DNA from: Aplidium turbinatum | Lineage: Eukaryota > Chordata > Ascidiacea > Aplousobranchia > Polyclinidae | Reading direction: 5' to 3' | Length of the DNA: 64,000 bases | NCBI GenBank assembly: GCA_918807975.1 | Contig: OU964918.1 | Span: 33,526,477 to 33,590,476 of the forward strand | Shown here: positions 11,101 through 22,548 of the stretch, in pieces | Layout of the letters: each line of letters opens with the position of its first letter | How positions within the stretch are numbered: the stretch's first letter is position 1 | Notes under the pieces: generated by a model | What the model was told of the DNA's origin: nothing | What the model saw: the letters and a program-made list of their open reading frames with translations, nothing else | Databases searched by the model: none | Translations under genes and position numbers: made by a program

Positions 11101-14100
11101 CTTTCAATGTGATCAAATCATTTTGGTTTGCGTCTTCAATTTGTTTCCTCCATTTTGAATTGTTGCTTTATCCTATACCTACGTAATCATCTTTTTTCTT
11201 TAAACTTTTTTTTCTGTGGTAAAACTGTTTTTCTAAACTTCTCTTGTAGATTCTAACGTCTCTTTTCGTCCTTACCAATTCCTTTTTGATATCATTCTCC
11301 CTGGTTATTTCAAAAGAAATAAAGCAGCATTTTATTCTCGCTGCTTTTCAAATATGCAGGCCTACTCAGGGTTTTTTGTTCAACGAGACCGTTCCAGCTC
11401 CGTAGTTGACCATGACTGACTGGACGACTAAGGTATGAAGTCTTCTTTTCATCCACTATCTGACACTTTTTTATCTCTCAGTACACTAGTTTCTCTAACT
11501 TTGCCAACATTGCCTGTTTTTACCTTCTACAATCTACATTGACACTCATCATCATGCGCGGTTGAACCTAAGTATTAGAATACCGCCACACCGCACATTT
11601 AAATGCTTCATGTTTTTTTAAGAGCCGAGCACACAAGCTTTTTGTTTTCCTTCTAAATACCTCCATTTCGCTATTTTCCAACGCTTCCTTCCCTGGGCTA
11701 CATCTTGCATTGTTTTAGTTTTCTCTTGTGTTAACCACCTGTCAACTCATGCGTCAACGCTGTGTTGACGCATTCTACTACATTGTTTGTAATAATAATT
11801 TTTAGGGTGCTTTCTAAATTACCGTACTTAAAAGCTGATTAACGAAGTCTGACTCTTTGTTATATTGGCACGTAGGCTATGTAAAACAAATGGCGATTGT
11901 ACAACTTTGTTGGCTTGTACCTCAAAAATATATGCTGTATAATATACTGTGTTATTTATGCCATTACTAATTCTAGTTTATTGCCATCTACTAGGTTTCT
12001 ACTCTACTAGCATGGCAAGTATTCGGGATATGAAAAACAATATTTCTGCCACACAATCCACATTTCCAAATACAGATTTGAGAATTTATCATAGAAATTC
12101 AACTTTAACTTTAGTTTCAACTTTTATGGGTGAGTATAGAGGCAATGTTCTCCAGGCTACTTTTTATTTTCTTGTGATTAGCTTCATTTTAAAATAAAAT
12201 ATTTCACATTTACTCTATTTTCAGTACTTCCAGCACAATAACTGGCTAACTGTAAGAAAACAGGGAATATGTCTTTAGTTTTATGATCTGTTACTAGAAA
12301 ATTATGCAAGAAAAAATTCTACATACAGTAGCAGTAGAAAGATGATAGCTGACTTTGCCCATTTTAATAAGTGAAAAAATCAGCAGCTTTTTGCGACTTA
12401 GGCCTAAAGAAAAACGTTGGTAGGAAAAACTTGAAAGTAGAAAGCAGGCAGCCTCTGCATGCAGTTAATCATGCATTGTTTGGTTTTAACTGTATTTTTA
12501 ATTTTTCAGATATATTGGTGAGAAATCTTTTATTTTTTCTATTTGTGAAGCGGTTATGGAAGGTCATGACTGCTTTTGAAGTTGATGATGTTTTTTTGTT
12601 TTTTTTTCAGTTATCCACTAATATATACATTTAGGTTTGTTGATGAAACATAAGAAACAGCATAGTTTTTAACTTTTCTTGAGTTGCATATTTCTGTGGT
12701 AACGTTTTTGTTTTGAAGAGACGACTTTTGTCTTTCTGGCCGTAGGAGGGCGGTATACATTTATATGGGCTACTATAACGTATTACCGTGATGCGACAAT
12801 TTATCGAAAGACAATTTATCGAACCGACAGTTTATCGAAAGACAGTTCAGCGAACGACATATCATCGAAACGACAGTTTATCGAACGACGAATCTCCCGA
12901 AACAAATTTTATCTAAAATTTTAATGCACATATGCAATGGAATACTCAAGGCATTTTAAATGTACATTTCAATCACATTCGTTTATTTTGAATACACGGA
13001 TACACAATATTTACAGTTTACAAGTTGTATGCAATTGCTCGAAGATATCTGTTTATGTCAATATTCGTTGAGTGATAATCTTGGTCAATGCCCTTCAGCC
13101 GTTGGTTGACAGCGTCGTAGCGCTTCTTCCGAGGAGGGCCAGCAATGCCCAGCAATTCCAGCATTTAATTGCTCAATGAATATTTCGTTGGAACGTTGTT
13201 CCTGCAGAATTTTCTTGACGAATCTACGAAGCGTCGGATGAGATATTAAAACACGCTTGCTGAACTCATTGTGCCATCCTTCAATATTATTATTCGTTCG
13301 TGGAAGGTCAAGTTAAACCGGTGGAAGACATTCCAACACCGGATAGGGAATAGAGGTTGACGACGATATATGCGACGCAGTTGTCCAATCCAAGTTGTTT
13401 TGAAATAGTCGATATATTCAGACCGGTGCTGCTCATCGTCGTCACTCAATGTGGCCACGAAGTCCTCAAACTGTTGTACAACGTCTTCAGGCGGAACGAA
13501 TGCCAGTGCCTGGAAGCATTTTATGCTAAGGGCGTGTACGGCATCCTCAGTGAACCAGCGCTGCAGAGAGAGGGCCTGAATTTTCCGGAAGCTACATTGG
13601 CCAAAATGAAAAAGGCAGCCGAGAATTTCTGCCTGAGGGAAGCTGGAAGATAGAACGTTATTGGAAGCATAGACTCCAGTTAAATCAGCTGTTCGATTAT
13701 TCTATTAACTGTCGTTTCGATTAACTGTCGTTCGATTAATTTTCGTTCGATGAACAGTCGTTTCGATAAACAGTCGTTTCGATTAACCGTCGTTCGATTA
13801 ATTGTCGTTCGATAAACTGTCGTTTCGATTAACTGTCGTTCGATCAATAGTTGTTCGATAAACTGTCGTTCGATCAATAGTCGTTCGATAAACTGTCGTT
13901 CGATAAACTGTCGTAGTACCATGTATGACAGCCTATTAAATTTAATTTAATTTAGCATTAAATTTTAAACAAAATAATCTTTGATAAATTGTAAGTTATT
14001 GTTCAGCTCACGAAACTCAATAGATAGGTTTTTGTTTCAGAAAATATTACAAAATTTGACGAACGCCCAAACGCTTTCTTCAAGTCAGAAAGGAACTTTG

Positions 14101-17100
14101 TTCGAAGTTTGATACGATCAGAAATAAACGAAAATCTGAAGCTTGCCACGGAAAAGATTGAACTTTCCGTAGTAATGGGACCTTTTCGTTTCCGTCCTAG
14201 TTTGTTGCTCTCATTTACTTCAAGCTCAGTAAACATTATTACAACTGACGATGATGCATCTGCAAACACTGCTGCTTCAGTTGCACAAATAAGTCCTCCT
14301 GCAAATATACAACGAAGCAAAACTGTTTCAGATGAAAGCCAAAATACAGCAATAAACAGGTTTATCGCTCCATCTGTGAGTGCTCCTGTATTGTCTATCA
14401 CAGCTTTTGATATCAACAAGAGAAAAAAGATTCCTGCCACTGTTTATTACGATATAAACATAGAAAACGACACCACCACAAAAGACTTTATGCAAACGAT
14501 GAATGGAAATCATTCTAAACAAAGCACCACGGTGGTTTCCTCAGTGACTTATTTATGTGGATTTTACAATGAATCAAAACAAAGATATTCAGGTGCAGGG
14601 TGTAGTGTGATTAATGTTAGCGTAGCAACCATATCATGCTATTGCAATCACACGACTGTATTTGCAGTTTTGCTGGCTATAGAAAGTTATGAGATTCCGC
14701 ATGAAGTTACGGTGAGTTTTTAAGTTTATTTTTCAACAAACAAATTAAAGATTTCCCATATAGGCTATCTTAGTGACTTGATTTTTATGATTGGAGACGG
14801 ATTGCAACAACGTTTGATGTAGTTGCTGATATTATAAAAGTATGTGACTACTTCTGAAAGCTTGAACATTGTGCAATAAATTAGCTTGTAACATTACTTT
14901 CCGAAACATTCCATTCAAGATTGCAGGAGAAAGCATTTTTTTACAATAAATTAGCAATGTGAATCGAGATGAATCTTTGTTGAACGACGGTGACTAACAA
15001 TAATACTAGGTTTAATTGTTTTTTTGTTTTAGTTTTTAAAAGTTTTATATTGTCTATTAATTTGCTTTTGTTTTAGATTTTGTCATACGTAGCAGAAGCG
15101 ACATCTTCAATCTGTCTTGTCTTGACAATCCTTATACTGATAACAGCAAAAAATGCCATAAAGCATGATCGTATTTATGTGCAAATCAATCTATCTGTGG
15201 CGATCATGCTATTTCATTTATTTAATCTTTTACATGGTTTGGCTAGGAAAAATCCTCGAGCTTGCGAACTTGAAGCTGTTGTTTTACATTACCTTATTTT
15301 AGCATCAGGTAGGTCTTACACTGTAGGTAAAATGTTTGAAATGTAAATGTTTTTCGTGATAACTAGTATTCAGTCCAAGAGTTTGTAAATCATATCTGAC
15401 TAATTTCTGTATTAGAGTAGAAAATTTCTTAATTACTGGCGATCGACCAGTCTCTGGTTAAGTTACTAAGCAACTTTTTTCCTGTGCTATCTTCACTGTA
15501 AATGGATTTACGGAACGTTTATCACACATTACCATCTTCAGCATTGAGCAACATATTCATGTTTCAGTTAATTTTATTAAAGAAAAAAAAAAATAACACG
15601 AAAAGAATGTTTTACAAGTGAATTTACTTAAAATTTCTTCTAATGAGCAGGGGAGATGTTTGAGTTATCATGTTAGGCCTACTCACCAGCTTGTCGCAAT
15701 TTGTTAAAAAAAAAAAAAAAAAAAAATAACAGTGACAATAAAATCAGTTTCATCTTTGCCGGGTTTTATATGCTTGGCTAAGTTTAATAAAAAAAGGCGT
15801 AAACTTTCAATTGTGGTAATCTACCTTTTTAACTTTAACAAAGTCATTTTATTTCATTGTAGCAATGTGGATGCTCATGGAAGGGATTAGTCTTTGTATA
15901 ATCACTACAAATCGAGCTGTATTCTTTGCAAATGAACGTTCACGCATGATCTTGAATGTACAACTTCTCGCAGGCTGGGGAATCCCTTTTGCTATTGTGC
16001 TTATTGCTGCTGCAGTTGGTTTTTCAAGCCAAACGTACATGGATGTTTTCATTGATTCGTCATACAAAAGATGTTGGATAAATCCTAATCATGGAATCAT
16101 GATAGGAGCAGTTATTGTCCCAATTAGTATTGCACTGTTTTTAAATTTTCTCATTGTTTGCAAAGTGATAATATTTGTCAACAAAATGACTGAGAAGTCA
16201 AATGATTTTAAGCCTATTAGTCAACATAGAAACTCACAAGAGATAATTGGTGTGGTTAAGCATGTAAGAGCTTCATTAAGAGGATTTGGACTACTCTTCC
16301 CGATTCTTGGAATCACATGGATATTAAGTTTTCTTACAAGTAAGCAAAAACCTCTTGTTGTCTCTCTAATATTATGGTTTAGGATTTTATTATACTTTAA
16401 TTTTATGATCGATTGTTGCTTTTGTTAGTGGACAACTTTAAAACACAAGTGACTTTGGGGGAAAAGATAAGTGGTTGATCCTCGTACACAGCTTTGTAAG
16501 TATTTTCTCTAAAAGTACAAAAAATTAGGTCAAAGCTTATCAGGGCAAAGCCGCCCGCCACAAGGCACAGCTACAAAATTGAAACCAAGGGAGTTAAGCC
16601 AAGTAGGTCTACTCTAATGTAGGCTAGAGTATTCCGACAAGTAAAATTTTTACTATCCTTCCGCTCAAAAGTCAACAAATTAAGTAAAATTTCTCAAGTG
16701 GATTGACTATGTCAACTGGGTACTCGTATCTTCTTCCAAGAAACCAGCAAATTCTACATATAATCGAGCTATATTTCTAACCTAACTTACACCTACATAA
16801 AAATATAACGTCCAGTCTAAGGATATAGCCTATCATGTACTTCTTCTCATGTCAATGTTATTTAGCTGTGGAAAATATCGAAGCTTCTCGTGCTTTCATG
16901 TATTTGAATGTGGTTGTCAACGGCTTTCAAGGATTTGCATTGATGCTCATCTATTGTATCTTTGGACATGAAGTGCGAATGGCTTTCACGCAACGGTTGT
17001 GGCGGCAATATCCCTTGTTGAGAGAACACTTTTCAAATGCGAAACAGTCAACAGTTTCTCAAGAAGAAAAAACAACAAGAAAAACAACAATCTATTTGAC

Positions 17101-17104
17101 ATAG
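5037..17104 (+). CDS. Adhesion GPCR 1 (GAIN/GPS plus 7TM), multi-exon
   Basis: Cell-surface receptor of the adhesion class (family B2). Inferred coding exons: 5037-5106 (signal peptide), 5616-5687, 7546-7602, 7792-about 7872 or 7884, 10746-10886, 11995-12129, 14041-14711 (GAIN-like plus GPS), 15077-15308 (TM1 to start of TM3), 15863-16339 (TM3-TM6), 16866-17104 (TM7, tail, stop). All introns are phase 1 except the phase-0 one between the GPS and TM1 exons; the frame stays open throughout and gives about 724-728 residues. The N-terminal part has a CC pair, several N-glycosylation sequons and no domain I can name. The GPS reads CYCNHT/TVFAVLL. Family marks: conserved Cys before TM3 (ACELEAV), WMLMEG in TM3, CW in the second extracellular loop, GITWIL in TM6 and NGFQGFALMLIYC in TM7. 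The 30-residue tail is Thr/Lys/Gln-rich. Receptor identity is firm; the donor of the fourth exon is weak. The ligand and subfamily are unknown. Confidence 0.87.
5200..5300 (-). repeat. SINE-like fragment
   Basis: On the minus strand a B-box-like GGTTCAATACC is followed by GTGTCTTTAGCAGGAC. A related GTGTCTTCAGCAAGAC block lies near 22088-22103. It lies between the first and second exons of receptor 1. Confidence 0.35.
6514..6541. other. Short perfect hairpin
   Basis: ccatggcgat and atcgccatgg form a 10-bp stem around an 8-nt loop in an intron. No function can be assigned. Confidence 0.6.
6670..6693. repeat. Poly(A) tract in intron
   Basis: An uninterrupted run of about 24 A in an intron of receptor 1. 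A similar run of about 24 lies near 15704-15726. They may be retroposon tails or slippage products; no flanking duplication was seen. Confidence 0.7.
7644..7723. repeat. Tandem repeat, about 20 bp x 4
   Basis: Four near-identical units of the type ctaactcaagtgaacaaaat, one with a 1-nt deletion and one with an A-to-G change, lie in the intron about 40 nt after the third exon of receptor 1. Confidence 0.85.
8458..8682. mobile_element. Probable hAT-like MITE (225 bp)
   Basis: The left end CATCGGCGTAGCTAG and right end GATACGCCACTG resemble the inverted ends of the family seen at 31451-32129. The flanking 8-mers match only partly (acggtaac / acagtcgt). Confidence 0.45.
8690..9452 (-). mobile_element. 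LINE 3'-half fragment
   Basis: Minus-strand reading gives the region downstream of a reverse transcriptase domain: LLYACETWTLYRRYIKRLE, LRWTGHVMRRNNE and, after a frame change, RYKDQLKVSLNHANIDLDSW. These are standard blocks of the C-terminal part of a common invertebrate non-LTR retrotransposon ORF2. The 5' part including the polymerase core is missing. The piece is bounded by the inverted CCTTTTAAAAGG ends. Confidence 0.75.
10240..10492 (-). repeat. tRNA-derived SINE
   Basis: On the minus strand, from about 10492, a tRNA-like head has an A-box-like GATCGCGCAGCAGATAAGG and, about 40 nt on, a B-box GGTTCGACACC. An unrelated tail follows. There is no acceptor stem pairing, so this is not a working tRNA. 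Confidence 0.55.
12791..13914 (-). mobile_element. Degenerate Mutator-like (MULE) transposon with tandem-repeat ends
   Basis: Both ends are arrays of a short unit (CGACAGTTTATCGAA in variants), inverted relative to each other, as in foldback MULEs. The flanks attaccgtg (12782-12790) and agtaccatg (13915-13923) look like a worn 9-bp duplication. Inside, the minus strand holds C-terminal MULE transposase remains: FVPPEDVVQQFEDF, then FKTTWIG and PLFPIRCWNVFHR, then in another frame LPRTNNNIEGWHNEFSKR. The N-terminal catalytic part is gone and at least one frameshift separates the pieces. It sits in the intron before the GPS exon of receptor 1. Confidence 0.85.
14041..14711 (+). CDS. GAIN/GPS exon of aGPCR 1
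   Basis: This 671-nt exon enters in phase 1 after ttgtttcag and leaves in phase 0 at gtgagt. It encodes the C-terminal half of the GAIN fold, ending in a GPS with four Cys (LCGFY, GAGCSV, SCYC) before the N-H-T/T site. The cleavage position would fall between 14654 and 14655. The segment after it, TVFAVLLAIE, matches the tethered-agonist (Stachel) pattern of the class. The stalk is Ser/Thr/Asn-rich and otherwise unlike the matching part of receptor 2, which suggests fast divergence upstream of the GPS. Confidence 0.88.
15077..15308 (+). CDS. TM1-TM3 exon of aGPCR 1
   Basis: The exon is 232 nt, phase 0 in and phase 1 out, exactly as in receptor 2. TM1 is hydrophobic (ICLVLTILILITA), a short basic loop follows (KNAIKHDR), TM2 carries QINLSVAIMLFHLFNLLHGLA, and the Cys of the conserved extracellular disulfide lies in ACELEAV before TM3. 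Confidence 0.9.
15863..16339 (+). CDS. TM3-TM6 exon of aGPCR 1
   Basis: A 159-codon exon. It begins inside TM3 (AMWMLMEGISL), then TM4 (LLAGWGIPFAIVLIAAAVGF), the second extracellular loop with RCW, TM5 (AVIVPISIALFLNFLIVC), a basic third intracellular loop, and TM6 (GLLFPILGITWILSFL). The donor is gtaagc at 16340. Confidence 0.9.
16866..17104 (+). CDS. TM7 and tail exon of aGPCR 1
   Basis: Terminal coding exon after an acceptor ending at 16865. TM7 has the class signature NGFQGFALMLIYC followed by FGHEVR at the cytoplasmic face. The tail runs to a stop at 17102-17104. A canonical AATAAA at 17272-17277 could serve as the polyadenylation signal. Confidence 0.88.
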
Positions 17105-20100
17105 TTTTAAGATATAATAATAATTCTTGTTTTTGATTTTTTGTATGAGCATAACGTACAACTCTAAACATATTTTTGCCCTTCCTTAAATCTATAGTGA
17201 CAACCACTTCAAATTAGCTACAAGTCTAAAATTATAAATCATGACAGTTTTGTGTTTGTTGCCTTTATACAATAAACAAGTTAAAGGTGATTTACAACGT
17301 AGACTAGAGTATCATAGATCCATCATGTGTTCTTCAGTAAATTGGTCTAAATCTGTAACAATGTTTGGGCACCTACATCTAAAATTACAATTAGGCTACA
17401 TAAGAAATCATTTCATGTCCCTATCATTTCATGTTGGTAATGGTTTGAAGAAGTAGTGAGCTTGCCAGAAACACTCCTTTCTTTTTTCCTTGGATAGACA
17501 AAAATACGCTTTGCAATTTGAACATTTTTTTCCTGAGTATAAATTTTTTTTAATCCTTTAAACATTATCTGCTAAACTTCGTATAAGCAAAGTGTTTAGG
17601 TGTGTATTACTTTGCATTAACACCGCTTGAAAATGATGTAAATGTAAACAGACAAACAAGATTTATTTTTGTGATTTTCTACATTCTCTAATTTCTCTAC
17701 ATGTGTTCTCGTCACATAGCAGTATTTTTGATTATTATAAAAACAACTTTCATGTGATTAAAATTTTTGTTCAAGCATTTGCTTATTTTCGGAAAAAAAT
17801 TGACGAAGATTTCAGTCAAGTGCTGATACTATTCAAGTAGAGCAAAATATTTTATTTTTTGCTGAACTTTTACTTAAATTTATTTACAACTGTCTATAGC
17901 TCTGTTTGCGCATTCTGGGACGCAGTTGCGTTGACGGGGAGATCCAGGGAGGACTTTTTGATCTGGACACAGGATGAATTTAGGGGCCCTGGACCTTTCC
18001 AAGGGGCTCTGGAACTTGAAGAAGTCAGCGTATATTTTTTGGATATATTGTTTCTTAAAAGTGTTTTGGTTTGGCGCCCGAAGATGTCATTGATACCGGG
18101 TCCAAATTATCCTCTCAATGGTCCCGCTGGTACGGTATGTTATTACGTATCTTACCCTACAAAACTGTGATCATGCAGTAGGTAGGCTAATGTAAAAGTA
18201 TATCAATACAATAAACGTTTTTTTCATGTAGTAACTTCAAAGCAGTATTCTGAATTACTGAAGTTTTAAATGTTTTGCTCCATTGCTGTGTTTTTAGTGA
18301 TAACCACAGTTGAATGACACTGCCTACATTACAAAAGTTAATATGTACCGTATCACTTATGCTCGCAATGTTTGATTATTTAAAGTAAATACCTTAAAAC
18401 TTGTATAATGATGACGTTTGGTTTTCACAAGTGATCAACGTGATGGCCAACTTAATAAAATATAAGTGACTAGCAATGCAGATTGCATTAATTTAAGAGC
18501 TTTATTTTTTAACTCTTTTGTCAAATATAAATTTCCAAGTATGACTTCCTTCGGCGATATGCGTGGGCAATGCGTAAGTAGCCTATAGGGTTGCCTGGCG
18601 TCTGGTAATCGTGCGTATGGACTAATAATATAAAATTTAGCAGTTGTGGTCTAAATTTACTCTTTCAAATTGCGCAAGCGGCTAGATTTCATTTACTACA
18701 TTCCATGTATAGTCATGTCAAAGCTAGCATCTTCAATGCCCTATGCACAGACGTAAGCTAAGTAGTTTTAACCAACAAATTAAACCATGCATGCCTAAAT
18801 AAATGTATAAGCGATTACTGAAGTTTTATATTTACAAATCGTTAAAAGACTTTTACTTTTTCGTATTAGAATTGGAAGGACATCATGGTTTTGTCCATCA
18901 TCAACTTGCTGTTTCCATTGCAACTTGAAAGTGGAGAATTAAAAAGATAATTCTAATAGCGTACAACTTGTAAGGCCAATAAATGTGAAACAGAAGAAAG
19001 AACGAGCAAAGTTTTTTTTTTCTCATCAGTCGTGTGATGCTATTTTGGTTTGCTGCAATTTTACCAGTTTTACGACTAGTGACTTGGAGATGAAACCGAA
19101 ATCAACTTTGTTGCTAGCGAACCACCATAACTGCAGAAAATACGTCAGTGATGTAAATTTCAATTTATTCTCCGCAACGTTCTGAATGAAAACACGTTAC
19201 TGCTGTTTAAGATTTTTGATAGAACTTCCAATTTTATAGAATTATATATACGAATAAACAAACGAGTATTCTACATTCATGCAATATCATCTTGGCACAA
19301 GAAAGCAGTTTTGATATGTCACCTTACGAAGAGCATAAATTTCCTTTTTAGGTTTTAAGTGAACAAGTTAGATTTTTTTGCAATTGCCTTCATTCTGCAG
19401 CACAATCACATTGTTGTTGATAACACATAGCGTCACTACTCACTGAGGCATGTGCTTGGCTGCTCAAGGTGAGGCTGACTATGCGAAGTCACACAATTTG
19501 TTTTTTCGTTTTTTTCAAAATTTGTATTTTTCCGTTTAAGATATAAATCACAGCTTGTATGTAATTTGAATTGTTGCTATTTGTTTTGTTGAAATTCCAT
19601 CTAAGTTCATTCTATCACCAAGTGCAGCCTCAGCAGCGGGACCCAAATGAAAATTGAAAACCTTCTGCTATTACTTCGCAATGCAGTTCTGAATACAGAT
19701 AAATTATATTTTTTGACTTAAGTTTTTATAGATTTTAATAAAGTTTGAAAAACTCATCACAAGTTGGACAGCTTTGCTTTTGACAAATCTCAGAATTACC
19801 CATTTCTTTGCATTGTAGGCTATTTTGTATTCTAAACTGTTTTGAGTTTGTCAACGTATTATTTTTTTCCAATGAGTAGATAGTTTGAATTTCTGAGCTA
19901 CTGGTGGAAAGTCAGGTCAAGTTCATGGTACAGAATTTAAGTTTTAAAGCTTTAGTTTTTTTCTGTTTTAAGAGAAACATTTGCCTTCTTAATTTTATAG
20001 AGGACACATAGCCTACGTTTTTAGTTGTCCTGTACGCACTGGATTACCATACAAAAACAGAATATAAACCAGCTGTTTTTTTACATTAATTCACTGTTTG

Positions 20101-21427
20101 CAGACGTTGAATATCAATCCAACAAATCATCGATTTTTTAGCTCAAACAAGCTTTATGCATCAAACAAAAGTGAGTTTGTCTTGGCATGAATGCTGCTGG
20201 GTAATGATGCACAATATGTGCGAAATACTAAAGATAACGGAAACAGTTTTCGTGACACAGAAAAAGTTTAAAAAATTCCAGCTTTTGCAATTTTTTTAGG
20301 GTGCTGACAACGTGACCAAATGAAATAGACATGACGTAATCAGACATTTGACACTCCGATATTATTTGGCACCTCTACAAGTAAGAAGAAATTGTAGTGC
20401 GTAAAACAGATTAATTTTATTGGTAAATTGTACACAATTCGCAGTTATTGTGAAGTTGTGTGCTTGATAGTTATCGATAGCCTAATGTTTAACTGGATCG
20501 CTAATTGCATAATTATGTTGAAACTATCATGGCTAATGGCGTAGTGAAAGAAATATAACATGCTTCCAGGTTTCTTTTGTCTGCAAAAATGCGAAGTTGT
20601 TATTATAAATTCAAGTAATCTGCTGCTTCTGGGAAAGAGTTTTTCACCAGAAATGTCATGAATAACGTATTAAGCAAGTCAGGTAATTTTTTTCTCATAG
20701 AATATCAAGCAGTAATTAAAGTCAATCGTGAAAGATAAGGAGATAAGCATTAATATACAGTAGCCTATGTAGATTTTGCTGTAACGATGTGAATTCACTA
20801 CCAAAGATAAGATTCATGCAAATTTAATAAATAATGATGAAAGACCACCGCCTAAATCAATCGTTTGGAATGACAAAATTTTCCACTTGATTTTAAAAAT
20901 ATGCCAAGTATTGCTTTGCAGAGTGTAGCCAGATTGCTATTATTCTATCTGAGATTTACGCATTTTCTACCTCACCCACAGTTGATCTGTCGGGCCTATC
21001 TCAAACTACAGATCGATTGAAAGACTTCATACTTTTCATGACAAGTAAAAATATCAACACTGGCAAATTTCCATGTTTCCACCTCATTATGCTTCATATT
21101 TCACAATTAATAATCTCTATTACATTGTTGGTTGGTCAAATTTCTGTGAGATGAGCACGAAACTCATCAGGACAGAACAAGAGTTGGATAGGGAAGAAGA
21201 TATCTTTTCACAAACACTTTTATTACAGTATTTTTATAGAAAAAAGAGAGTTTAAAAAGACAAGTAAAACAAAAAATTGTAGGCTATTAACATTATTGAG
21301 AATAGATTTAATCACGTGTAAGTCCGTGCAACTTTTGTGGTTTGCCAGTAATGTAAGCAGTGGCATACGAAGTGTTTCTAAAACGTGACTGCGGCACTAA
21401 CAGTGCCAATTAGTTATACTGTATAAT
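17105..21427. other. Receptor 1 3' UTR and intergenic DNA
   Basis: A likely polyadenylation signal lies at 17272-17277. Beyond it I see no exon with both splice sites. A GC-richer patch at 17910-18140 is open but matches nothing I know. Confidence 0.5.
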
Positions 21428-21975
21428 CAGTGTTGTACGTTGACACCGTCAATTTGACGGCGTTAAATGACGGCGTCAACTTTTTGTTGACGCTAAGGCT
21501 AGCGCCGTCAGTTTATTTTTTAGTTGACGGAAGTGATAGCGCTGTCAACTATTTTGCCGATTTTAAGCGTCAAGCGCTATGCGTCATTTTTCGTTTTCTT
21601 GAAAAATCTCGTTTCACAATGAGAGTTAAATTTTGTTTGACGTTTTGACTTTCAGACTGATAGCAATGAACAATTTTTTTTGAGGAAGCTGTTCGTCTAT
21701 CCAATTATGCAATTTCAAGTTTGTTTATCGTATCCTGGGTTAATCTGAGTGGAGAAAAGAAATCGTCTTCCTGCTCGAAACAGTCTCAAAAGCCAAACTC
21801 GTTAGAATTCGAATACCTCCGTTTTGTGAGACCCTGGCTAAAATAGCGCTAGAAATTAGCGCTGACGCCGTCAATTTCTTTAAGAGCTTACGCAGTACTT
21901 TACGCCGTAAAGTTTTTAGACAATTCGCGCTGACGCTGACGCCGTCAATTTATTTCATTGACGCGTACAACACTG
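21428..21975. mobile_element. hAT-type MITE (548 bp)
   Basis: Ends CAGTGTTGTACG / CGTACAACACTG with a perfect 8-bp duplication tgtataat (21420-21427 and 21976-21983). The interior is full of short GACGCCGTCAA / TTGACGGCG palindromic units in both orientations. Noncoding. Confidence 0.92.
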
Positions 21976-22548
21976 TGTATAATTATATCTATTTGTTCCA
22001 TACATAAGGTCTATTGGGCTCCATCATCATATATAATGTATGCCCGACATAGAGTCGGTTAGGCACCAATTGAAACTACCAGTTGTGTCTTCAGCAAGAC
22101 GCGTAACAACTTGTTTGAATGTTGGCACAAAATCATCGTCCTTGCCTTTCCGACTACTTATCTAAATCTTCAGCCACCTGAAATAAAGGTGGATGCGACA
22201 AAAATCCTTCACTGGAAATTGTTAAATTTTGATAGCTTCAATGAAGACGGAACCGTTCGACCGTGTTGTCCATTAATGACCCTTTATTGAAATGCGTTAT
22301 ATTGATTGGTGATTGATTTACATGTAAAGTTGGTATAGCCATTACATCGGCTAAACAGCAGCCAAAGATTTTTCGTGTGGCATAATGAGATTTAATTGCA
22401 AAAATTCAGACATCGTGTGTTTGTTGATAAAATGAGGTTGGGCAGCAGTAAGCGCATGTCTAAAAACCAGAGCACTTTGTATTTCAATTTGCTTTGTCAA
22501 TTACGATACTTTAATAGGTAAGGCAATTTATGACATATGGTACCTTTA

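Noticed and set aside
14003-14440. 145-codon open frame antisense to the GPS exon
   Set aside because: It is the shadow of the receptor exon, which has splice sites and the GPS motif.
17859-18170. 103-codon open frame with Gly/Pro-rich middle
   Set aside because: No recognisable motif, no splice sites, and codon use looks like chance in a GC-richer patch.
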